NCBI GenBank assembly: GCA_021234155.1
Contig: JAJEKV010000083.1
Span: 524,332-588,331, forward strand
Direction: 5' to 3'
Source of the DNA: Isoetes taiwanensis
Lineage: Eukaryota > Streptophyta > Lycopodiopsida > Isoetales > Isoetaceae
Length of the DNA: 64,000 nucleotides
Part shown: positions 54,875 to 64,000 of the stretch, piece after piece
Position numbering within the stretch: the first letter of the stretch is position 1
Layout of the letters: each line of letters opens with the position of its first letter
Made by a program: the position numbers and the translations under genes
Notes under the pieces: generated by a model
Databases searched by the model: none
Told to the model about the DNA's origin: nothing
What the model saw: the letters and a program-made list of their open reading frames with translations, nothing else

Positions 54875-57800
54875 TGCATAGATAAGGCTGACGGCAATCA
54901 GAGTAAAAACGAAGGAAGAAGAAACTAAGAAAAATGGAGGAAAAAGAGAAGACAGAGACAAAAGAACAATGAAGAAGTAGAAAGAGCAATAACGTCGGAA
55001 TGCAAACAGTGGGATGAATAAAAAATGAAGGAGAACACAATGGAGAAAAGCTATGAGAGACGGAAAATAGTTCATTAGAAAGGGCAAATTCAAACTTCAA
55101 CCCCGGCACACCATTAAATCGAATAAACAACCCATCCATAATGAAATGGGCAAGAGACACCACCTTTACAAGATAGAAATGAGACACCCTAGCACGAACA
55201 CGAACAAGAATAGAGAGACCAAGAGAAACATGGCAGACGAAATTGGTCATAGAGAACGGAAAGGCAGAAATTTCATGAAAGAGAAAAGTAATCAACTAGA
55301 CATCCAACCATAAAATAACATCCGCCAAAACACACATCTGTAAGAAGCGAACTTACCAACCAAACGATGAGTAAAACAAACCAAACAAATGTGTGTTTCC
55401 AAGATTGAAGATCTAAGGTGCAAAAGATGCCATAGAGAATGCAAAGATAGAATTGCATAAAATTGCTAAGCAATGCACGAGGCATCAAACTGAAGACGTG
55501 ATATGCCCAAATGGATGCTCTTACCAAAAAATGAAACTGTAGTGTAAAAATGCTCATATGCAAAGAGCGAGAGAAAGAATGAGGCAAGAATGAGCAAGAA
55601 ATGACGGTAAACAGACCAGCAAACCACAGCGGTCAGGGAAGAAATGGAAGGAGCACAGAGCAGAAAAACAAAACTAGGCGAGCAAACGGAATGAACTGAC
55701 AAATGGACAAGCCAAAGACCCATGGACTAGAGACCACTATGAGAACAAAGAAATGTAGCACAATGATAAGCCAAAGGATGGAGCAAATTGGACGAAGGTA
55801 TACTAAGTAACCATGGAGCAAATGCGAAGAATAAGAATAAATGGCACAAAGACGAAAAAAGAATAAGGATGGAAGGAGTTAAGTGGATCATAGAAATCAA
55901 AAGGAAAAAAGAACCAATGGATCAAAAAGAACCCAAAAAGAACAAAATGGAACTAAAAGAACGGGTGCAACTAGGAGAAAAGAAGCCATGTGGGACAATG
56001 AATTAAGAAGAGAAACAAGAAGAAAAAGAGACATATGTATACAAAAGATTGAGACAAGTCAAGAGAGAATTGAAGATCGAGAACCAAGGAAGAGACCAAC
56101 TATATATGAGGAACCTTAAAGAAAGGAGGATCTCAACACAGGTGAGACACGGCTACCGAAGCAAGAAGGGCCAATAAATCGATCAAGCATGAAGAATCAG
56201 AACTATAAAAAACGAAATCAACATTAAGAGAAGCCAAGCACAATAAGATAACCATGTCATGGACCAAAATAAACATTGAGCAATATGAACATGTAGAGCA
56301 TGCCCTCATGAAGATCCACAAATCAAGCTATCAACAAAATATATAGAATTTTGATAACCATGATCATGACAAAGCAAAAATAAGACGAAAAAGAATCGAT
56401 AACAATCATAGACAAAACAATTGAGCTAAATCAGGGAAATGCGACTACGAATAATGAAAGACCAAAGTAAAAGAGGTGATCTGGAGAGCAAATAAAATAA
56501 AACAGAAAAGTTGGGACACGTGAGGCAAACAAGACTAAAGAGGCTAATGGGGCGAATAGCCGGAACGCGTAAAATGAGACGAGAACAACAGAAGCAAAAG
56601 AAGCAACGAAACATGAGAATACCTAAAAGCAATACAAAACTTTGACGACAAAGGTCATGACAGATGCAACGAGTGAAGTGGTGCAAAATGCTCATCATCA
56701 GAATCAAGTGCTCCTATGTATGTGTGCAGAACGTGCATAGCAAAATGTTGAAAAGAAGTGCAGAATGTTCATGTGCAAAGAACGAATTACGTTGTAGAGA
56801 ATGCAAAGAGCAAAAACCGTGCCACCACTAAGCATGCCCATTGTTTCAGATGGCATAATGCACGCACTTAACAAGTTCAAGACAAGGAACTTGGTGTATA
56901 GACTCCCCAACATCAAAAAGAGCCTTTCAGTTATAAACATAAGAAAAATAGAACTCGGACAAGTGAGCATGGACCTATGTACTCTAAAACGAATTATTCG
57001 CAAAAATCTAGAAGTGGATAAAGATATGCGATGATCGACAATGTCCAAGAAAGAACTCAGAAGTGGGATCAAGCATCCAAAAGAACCCAAAGAGCTCCAA
57101 AGAAGACATCACTAAGAATGGAATTAATGCCCATACCTATATGTAGACAGAAGAATGCATTCAAATGGAACCAATATAGGCAAGAAAGAAGGAACCATGT
57201 AGAAAGTCTAAGGCAAGATGTCATGTAATGCAAACATTATCTACCAAATGCATATGACAAAAATATGCATCAACCATACCATGTAAACTGTTAGCGACAA
57301 ACAACCGATATAAAAAACACTAGGTTAAGGCAATGTAAGGTGAACATCACGCGCCAACTATAGAGAATAAATATGGCAATCAACAAACAACTTAGAAGCG
57401 AAGAAATTACGAATGATCCCAAACTTGTGAGCCAGAGGATACAGATATGACGAATGTGCACAACAAAAGCTTTTAATGACGATACGAGTTACATAGAAAT
57501 GCATCAGAATCCTAACTAGATGGGCCCAGAAAACCATACCTATAGATTGTGGTTAAGCATCGAACTATGAACAACCCCAAAGCTAAAAACTCCAAGAGGA
57601 GAAAAATGACGCTACAAGACTCCAATCGGACGAGGGGGAAACGAACCAGGGAGCACCCGACAGTAAGAATGGAAATATTTCTATAACAGTGCAAGAATCG
57701 TCAGAAAGAACCTGCACTTCATGCTCAAGTCACCATGTTAGAAGTATACGCCAGAGAAACATGCGTCTCGTGCTCGAAGGGGACACGACCTCGATATGTA

Positions 57801-59167
57801 TAACAACAAAACAAAGTTACAAACCCCACGCATAATGATGATGTTCGACTCATGACGCTATAAAGAATACCATGCAAACTCGTATTAAAAGGCGAAACAA
57901 ACCTACTTTGGTAAATAACTACGTGATTAAAGCCATATCCAAACAATATGCAACAAAGTAGCCTAATGCATGCGTGAACATAAAGATGCAAGACGGAATT
58001 GAAAAAACAGAATTTCAAAGACAAGTGCCAAAGAATGTATATAGACTATGAGCTTTCTACGCAAAATGTTACATGCCGGCCAAACCAGTGCGCAACCTCT
58101 ATGCCCTTAGCTTCTAAAGCCATTGGTCACAAACAACTTGAGAACGCGCAAGTCTACCACAAGTCCTGGTCTTAAGAAAGTCGAAGTTCAACAAAAAATA
58201 ACAAAACCAAAAGATATAGAATAAGAAACAATGAGCCCAAAAACACCCATGCTAAATATCATATTTGTGACAATGCTAAACATGCACAAACCCTATAGGG
58301 CTCACCAATGCACAAAACATGCAAATATAACACCCAGCAAAATTGTGTCCACGTCCTCACTAAGTTGTTATGAAGTCACCATCATCATGTAGCCTTACCA
58401 TGCAAAAAGAATCATAATCCGAAGGGAACAATACGCCAAAGTCTGTGCACTAAACCAATGGTACCAAGAATCCACATGTTGACTAGGTATCCAAGTAACG
58501 GAACTAAAAATTGCCCTCTTACTGTCAAGAAGATACGTATGTGATGCTAATCTAGCCCTTAGATGGTCAGTATGAGACACTCAAAAAATATTCGCACAGA
58601 TGGGTACCACTGCTATGAGAAAGTGAACCACGATAGAGATCAAAAATAAGAACCACTAGAGTGCACATGCATAAGAGACTGATCAAAAACCAAAGCTTGA
58701 TAAAACCGAAACAACTCTTGAAAATAAATCAAACAATGCAATGCAACTTTTGTATGAGAGAACCAAATCATAAGTGTCATAATGGAAATTAAAGCCTAAA
58801 GCAAAAAGGTCAACGTAACAACCACAACCTGGTACTACAACAAGAGGGCCTTGCAGACTAAGGAGCAACAAAAGGGCCCTGCAAACTAAGGGGAAACTAG
58901 AAGTAATCGAATCAGAATGCCAAAGAATGCCAAGGTGAACTTGGAAGGTAAGATCAAACCCAAGATAATGCTTAAGGGTTTAAAAACCATAGAAAGAAGG
59001 TGAGCACCCGAAAACTGGGGGCTCACCAGCGATGGCCATAGAAATTTGTGGCAAAGCTGTGGGACGACTACTGTGTGACTCGAGATGTCTTGGATGGCTA
59101 CCACGTTGCCCTGTAATGTAGGCTAGCCGGATGTGGTCAATAAAACAACAAGGCGGTGACAGATAGA

Positions 59168-59250
59168 ATCCGGAAGGCTGTAAGGCAGCTATCCGGAAGG
59201 CTGTAAGCGGCTATCGCTGTAAGGCTTTAAGAAGAAGAGAGTCGGCTATC
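59168..59250. repeat. Short tandem repeats of a 23-bp unit
   Basis: ATCCGGAAGGCTGTAAGGCAGCT is followed by a near copy (ATCCGGAAGGCTGTAAGCGGCT) and then by a degenerate third copy (ATCGCTGTAAGGCTTTAAG); GGCTATCGC recurs at about 59,244. Confidence 0.8.
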
Positions 59251-59519
59251 GCAGAAGATAAGGAAGAATAATACAAGGTGGTTGAGGTAACCAATCTAAC
59301 AAACGGGGATGAAAGGAGAGACTTCAACCAATCTAACAAAATCGAGATGAAAAAGAGACTCCAGCCAGCACCGACTCAGCTATATAGTACACTGAATTCA
59401 CCAAAGTAATCAAACAAAAAGGGGAACGAATCAAACCTGGCAACCAGGAATTAGAGCGAATGCCAGACGCCCCCAAGAGCCAGCATTATCAGTTGGATCT
59501 TGATCAAAACTCCACGGCA

Positions 59520-59598
59520 GACCCAGAAGATAAACAAATCCATCGATGGGGTATAAAATCCACAACAGATCCAAAAAGTAAACAAATCCATCGATGGG
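59520..59598. repeat. Tandem duplication, about 49-bp period
   Basis: GACCCAGAAGATAAACAAAT and GATCCAAAAAGTAAACAAAT each continue with CCATCGATGGG. The two units are separated by GTATAAAATCCACAACA. Confidence 0.85.
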
Positions 59599-59650
59599 AA
59601 CTTGGTACCCTGTGATGGAAGGCCCTTAACACTAGAGTCGTCACATGATG

Positions 59651-60996
59651 AACCAGAAAAGGTGCATTTGCACTGTTTGCTTTAAAATTCATATAAAATC
59701 AAAGGTTCAATAATCAGTCAAACGCTTCTTATATGTTAATATATAGCAGTCACATTGCATGGGAAAAATACCTAAAAATCTATTGGTCCCCATTCATGAG
59801 AGTTACACTTAGGTAAACCCAAGGGGGTCAAGTCTGTTTCGCTACATGTTTAGATAAAGTAAAACTGTCTCAGTAAGATGATTTTTATGATTTTTTTCAT
59901 TATTTTTGTATTTTTCTACACGAGTTAGAGAGTAAGACACAAAAAACTGCATCTCAATCCGAGGTCTGAGAAGGGAGATAGGGCTGTTTGAACATGACGG
60001 GGTCAAAAGCGCTGCTTGTCTTACGTGAACCAATCTTTGGTTTTAAATTTGTTCCCAAATCAAATCTCTAACTTTTGCAGGAAAATGAATTTTGACCCAA
60101 AATTTTGAATATAAGTATTAGACAACTTGCTTTATCTAAAAAAAATGTCCATTAGCCTTGATGATGAGGTTTTGATTTTCTTTTATTTTTTCAATTACAA
60201 GTGAATGATAACTTATGTCTATATAGGAGTAAAATGATTCAAAGTCATCCGCAAAAAAATCACATTATGAAAGGTTACCACGATATGGAATCACCCCAAA
60301 AACAAACACGTAAAAAAGCCATAGCGTTTGTTTTCAAGAAATCAAGAAAGGTTCGTATTACCTGAAACCATTACCGGTCCACCTTCTTTTTAAAATTAAG
60401 AACTCCCTCATGTTAATCAATTTCAGTTTCAATTGCGGGATATAAGCACCTCATGAGCTAATCTATTCATTAAAATAATCAATGCTCGATCTTGAGGTTT
60501 AGCATAAACTTTCTAGTGTTCATTCCAAGTTATCTGTTAGAGTAATGCAGCGTTCCATGGATTTCATAAACCTATGTATTGAATGGTGAACTCAAAACTT
60601 GTATTTTTATCTTCTCAAGTTGTGGAAGCAATGCAAAAGAATGAAAAACAAATATAAAAAGCTAGAACTATGAAAAATAAAGATAGATTTGCTATGTAAT
60701 ACGTTTCCCATAACCCGATTGGGTTCCGTGGACATTAAAATTTTCTTCCTTCCTTCCTTCCATTGCTGGTCCACATGGCTTATGATCATCCAAGAAGCCA
60801 GAACATCCTCATCTTAATTAGTTGGTTGCTAGAATTGCATTATTTAATGGTAAAGTTGAAGCACAAGCAAACTGAACCTATATTAATCTCCACCTACCCT
60901 TCCAAAAATTATGTTAGAGAACAAATAAATAAAATTGGTAATCATAATTAGAGAGATTTAATTCTATACCCAATTCGTTAATTGTGGACCATAATG
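59651..60996. other. AT-rich gene-free stretch
   Basis: No recognisable gene. The minus-strand frame at 59,842-60,033 and small frames near 60,600-60,950 show no domain. Confidence 0.4.
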
Positions 60997-61480
60997 GTCC
61001 ATGCTCATTTATATTCAAATTTTACATATAGTAGTATGTTATTTTTAACATCAAATTGGAGATCTATGTTGCCAATGAAGCTTGAACCCATAAAAATTAT
61101 AGTCTATCATGAAAGACAAGCTAAAGTTACTATTATTATACCTAAAGTAGGAACTCTTAAGCAGCAAACACGTGTACTAAGTTTATGATAGTAAAAAATA
61201 AGAAGATTTCATCGTGTGTTTTGCACTAAAATGATACAAACTATATTTTAAACTTCTATCACATGTTTCGTCAATCATGAGTTGAAAAAGAATGCTATCT
61301 TGCTTTAAAATATGGCAAGCCTAAGTACAAACCAGAAATGGTCCATGTCTATTTTAAATCAAATCTTGTACATAATATGTTACTTTAACATGAAATTCAA
61401 GATCTATGTTGCCAAGGAAGGGTGACATTCATAAAAAATATTGCCTACCATAAAAGATGAGTTTTTTGTATTATTACCTT
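60997..61480. repeat. Direct repeats, about 150 bp each
   Basis: 60,997-61,150 and 61,338-61,480 share TCCATG, ATATGTTA-TTTTAACAT, GATCTATGTTGCCAA-GAAG, CATAAAAA and CTA(T/C)CAT(G/A)AAAGA in order, separated by about 340 bp. No terminal motif or PBS was noticed. Confidence 0.7.
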
Positions 61481-62035
61481 AGCTAAACTCTAATTTTGTG
61501 TAGTGGCAACCACTTCTAAATGTAAAGAATACATGGTTATTCACCATATTTAAGTTCATAAAATTCTTTATTATGAATGTATAAGTGGAATGAATGGGAG
61601 TGCATCATTTATTGCCTTTAGAAAGCTTATATATAAGTTTAGTTAAACCACGTTAGTTCTATTTTTGTCCTGGATTCTGTATCGAATCTTCTTTAGTGAA
61701 AATTGAGATCAACATGACTTATAGACATTTCAAAAAATTATTGGACTATAGATCTTAGAGTTGACAACTTATGGCCGCAAGTCTTATGTCAAAACTTGTT
61801 ATAGTAAAGGAGAAACAATTCACAACCTCAAACAGCTTTTTGAGCTAAAAATGGTTTTGGCGACTTCATATAATGCCATCTAATAGCAACGAAACATGAA
61901 AACATGTAAATCAACATGTTTTATCATAAAAACGTAAATTATTTTCAATTTTAGAAACGTTTGGACCCCTTTATGCTAGAAAGTTTGAAGAATGCAGTTC
62001 TGGCCTGCTGAAAACTGCTTTGAATTCAATGAGGT
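61481..62035. other. Gene-free stretch
   Basis: AT-rich; nothing recognisable. Confidence 0.4.
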
Positions 62036-62338
62036 TTGGGCAATCACCACAACATATCAGTAAATCTATTGGTCATGAAATTCTCCACGGCCATAAAGAA
62101 TCGAGTGAAGATTCCAAAAGTGGTGGTATCTTGTGAAATGGAAATTTCTCTTGTTAGATACCTGGGTTTAAGTGGCAGAGGGTATGCTGGACCAATTATG
62201 GTGGATGAACCCAGAATAGTTCCAGTAACAACTCTAGTGTTAAAGTCCTGTGGCAAAGCCAAAACTCTCCAAGAAACCCAGGTCGGATCTGGATCAGACT
62301 CCAAGGCCGTTGCGGATGAGTTCTCTTATGGCCCCTAA
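62036..62338. CDS. Unassigned region open on both strands
   Basis: Both strands are open here. The plus frame (100 residues) contains VVVSCEMEISLVRYLGLSGR. The minus frame (62,044-62,304, extendable to about 62,330) contains WVSWRVLALPQDFNTR and ENFMTNRFTDMLW before a stop. The minus strand is favoured because the promoter-like block 62,509-62,625 lies upstream in the right orientation, but its only upstream ATG (about 62,368) meets a stop after ten codons. I recognise neither product. Confidence 0.25.
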
Positions 62339-62508
62339 GCATAGCCAGAACATGGAGCTGCTTTCATGATCTGCAACGGAACTAGACCACACCGCTTTCA
62401 ACGAAGAGGGGAAAAACGCTCTGCAAACGGAAGAGAAACGGGAATAGATAGAAGCCCTATCCTCAGACTAGAAGAAATCAAAATAGAGAATCATAGGAGA
62501 GTAGGAAT

Positions 62509-62625
62509 CTGATAGGATAGAGAAGAAGGAGAAATCTAGCTCAAGAGAACGCCGATGATAGAACAATGAAAAGAGGCTGAATAAATAGGAGGAGTGACAA
62601 AGGGACGTCCCCATCCAAGGAATGT
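62509..62625 (-). promoter_or_regulatory. Promoter-like block identical to 52,942-53,058
   Basis: Minus-strand TATTTATT (62,580-62,587), then TCAGCCTCTTTTC and a C/T-rich leader (TTTCTCCTTCTTCTCTATCC). It is identical over 117 bp to the other copy, which also faces left. The shared part ends at CTATCAG, where the two downstream sequences diverge; CAG at the divergence point is also compatible with a splice acceptor. Confidence 0.5.
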
Positions 62626-62825
62626 TTGATAGAACCGTGGCATTGTTGATCGCAAGAACAAGTTTTATTTACAAATTAGAAAATGGTAAGAAAAAAAGTC
62701 TCCTTCTCTAGAATTTCACCTGATGCATGTGCATTTAACATAAAGTGCTAGGTCATGCATGTGGGCATCTCAGTTTTGTTATTCAAATAATGAGCTTTCT
62801 TGCAAAAATTGTTGTGTTGCTACAT

Positions 62826-62985
62826 TATATTGTTTTTCTTGGAAAAAAAAAAACTATATTTTGTTTTGGGTATGTTATGAGAGATGTTGTATTTTTAGCT
62901 TGAGAAAAAAAAAAAAAAAAACAAGATTGGCAACACCCAAAACAAAATATAGTAAAAAAAAGAAATTTCCAAGAAAAACAATATA
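62826..62985. repeat. Large inverted repeat, about 46-51-bp arms
   Basis: Arm 1 (62,826-62,871) runs TATATTGTTTTTCTTGG, a poly-A run, then CTATATTTTGTTTTGGGT. Arm 2 (62,935-62,985) is its reverse complement with a few changes in the A run. The loop is about 63 nt and contains a further A17 run. It is a foldback or MITE-like structure, and the 75-residue frame across it is not a gene. Confidence 0.9.
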
Positions 62986-63274
62986 GCTTGAGGGTGGCTA
63001 TGGCCCTCACGCTAATATCTAACACTAAAAAAAAGGAGGGAGCTTATGAAATCGGTCGTGGCACAAAATGGACGACATAACCTTCCCAACTCTGAGCATA
63101 GTAACCACCTGGAATATGTCCTCGAACATCTAATATGGGTAATATTAGTATAGACTCTCCATCGAATTGCTTGTCAGCTCTCCAAAATATGAGAAAATAA
63201 ATCGATGATTTTCTTTGATTCTTCATGGCTCCTGAAGATGTATCTTTGGATGAGAATAACCCAACTACTCAGTA
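62986..63274 (-). CDS. Hypothetical minus-strand fragment (63,044-63,226), 60 residues
   Basis: This frame reads like a compact folded protein: FWRADKQFDGESILILPILD, then GYYAQSWEGYVVHFVPRPIS. I cannot place it in a family. It is balanced in composition, unlike the random frames around it, and could be an exon relic; no splice sites were established. Just right of it, a plus-strand frame from 63,225 runs into the LTR and is not a gene. Confidence 0.25.
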
Positions 63275-64000
63275 TGTGACGTTCCAGTACGATATACGGT
63301 CTCAAGACGTATACCGTCCTGCACCGTCACGCGTACACGCCATTCCAATCGACGTGCACGCCGACGTGTACCCAAGCAAGGGCACCCTAGGGGGCAACTT
63401 GCAATGGTGCGCACACTTAGCAATGTGCGCACTTTTAGACCTTAACCCATTAAAGGCAGACCAAGGGTCATGGAAACCCTAAACCTAACTGACAGCCTAC
63501 ATAAGGCACCAAACCCTAACTTTCCCTTTTTCGCCCACAGACCTTCCGAGCTTCGATTCGCGCGCCTGAGGAGTCAATTCCAACTCCCAAGATCTGGCCG
63601 TGCACCCCAGCTTGTCAGATTCTCCTTCCGACCGCATTCCGAAGCAGAACAGAGATATGGACGCCTTCGGATCAAGAGGAGTGAACCAGGGATCAGGTAT
63701 TTGGTCGATTTAATAGCCTAAACCTTATTCCAGCCATCGAACCGATAGGTTTAGCCTATTAGATTACCCTCAGTAGCCAAGCAGATCCCGAGACTGACCC
63801 TAACTAAAGAACCTAACTCTATGATATAGATTAGTTCTTATTTTTTATGATGATGTGATGGAAGGATGTATTCCGTGAACTCATTGTATGGGGAAGGGGG
63901 GGTAGAGACTTAAAGCTTAGTAGTGATGCTCCTAGCTAGTCCCTCTTAGTGCATTACTAGATTTCGCCCTGTGTACAAGAACCACACCCGGGTTGTGGGT
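63275..64000 (+). mobile_element. Family A LTR, 5' part, runs off the window
   Basis: Starts TGTGACGTTCCAG and follows the 46-kb copy through CCCTAGGGGGCAACTTGCAA, TAATAGCCTAAACC, CTAACTAAAGAACCTAACTC and TGTATGGGGAAGGGGGGGTAGAGAC (63,885-63,909). There is no polypurine tract just before it, so it is a 5' or solo LTR rather than the 3' LTR of the element at 46,147. Its end lies beyond position 64,000. Confidence 0.9.

Larger units (their letters stand above)
54875..59650. other. Gene-free region with strong A-over-T strand bias
   Basis: The plus strand is visibly A-rich and T-poor over nearly 5 kb (for example 55,900-56,120 and 58,180-58,240), with C and G both present, so it is not a simple purine repeat. 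No recognisable protein is seen on either strand. Minus-strand open frames (55,273-55,587; 56,704-57,090 and others) are hydrophobic because of the T-rich strand. The right edge carries a TATATAG box on the minus strand (about 59,382-59,388), so a minus-strand non-coding transcription unit is possible. Confidence 0.5.

Noticed and set aside
46147-63275. Pairing the LTR at 46,147 with the one at 63,275 as one element
   Set aside because: There is no polypurine tract before 63,275, no pol sequence between them, and no matching 5-bp flanks.

Overview
This window looks like plant nuclear DNA from a large, repeat-rich genome. It carries remnants of Ty1/copia and Ty3/gypsy (chromovirus) retrotransposons, LTRs with a tRNA-iMet type primer binding site, and two Helitrons with TC...CTAG ends. 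There is no operon structure, no rRNA or tRNA gene that I can see, and no intact host gene. A decayed gene of a family I know as DUF7869 suggests a non-seed plant (fern, lycophyte or bryophyte), but that is an inference. There is a 10-N gap at 1937-1946, and almost every recognisable reading frame is cut by small indels. Some breaks may therefore be assembly or consensus errors rather than true decay.

Layout. 1-902 is the 3' part of an LTR (called family A here). 903-9,540 is AT-rich and gene-poor with small tandem and direct repeats. 9,545-10,260 is a copia integrase remnant and 20,059-20,477 a copia RNase H remnant followed by an LTR start. Between and after them lie dispersed repeats (13.3 kb, 14.9-16.0 kb), a hairpin (18.5 kb) and a cluster of palindromic repeats (23.1-23.3 kb). 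24,397-38,572 is a nested structure: a minus-strand family A LTR split by a 12.6-kb chromovirus (family B, 25,101-37,711). The chromovirus has two LTRs, a decayed PBS, gag, protease, reverse transcriptase, RNase H, integrase and a C-terminal chromodomain, all broken.

38,974-41,054 and 53,245-54,874 are two related non-autonomous Helitrons. They share a TC 5' end, a 7-bp-stem 3' hairpin and a CTAG end, and each is filled with a GAAAAGGG-like purine minisatellite. Long open frames inside these tracts are low-complexity artefacts. Between them, 42.5-44.86 kb (minus) is the DUF7869-type pseudogene. An arrangement of near-perfect palindromes (45.28-45.40 kb) separates it from a divergent, unrecognised plus-strand gene fragment (45,589-46,146). 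That fragment is cut by a family A 5' LTR (46,147-47,720) followed by its PBS. Similar palindromes recur at 23.1-23.3 kb. This divergent pair around palindromic repeats is the best candidate here for an undescribed mobile or virus-like system.

47.85-53.2 kb holds a dispersed repeat, a tandem pair of hairpins, a possible LRR fragment, and an array of about 26-nt hairpin units with partly covarying stems. 54.9-59.65 kb is strongly A-over-T on the plus strand and has no recognisable gene. 59.6-63.3 kb holds short repeats, a large inverted repeat and unrecognised short frames. A fresh family A LTR starts at 63,275 and runs off the window.
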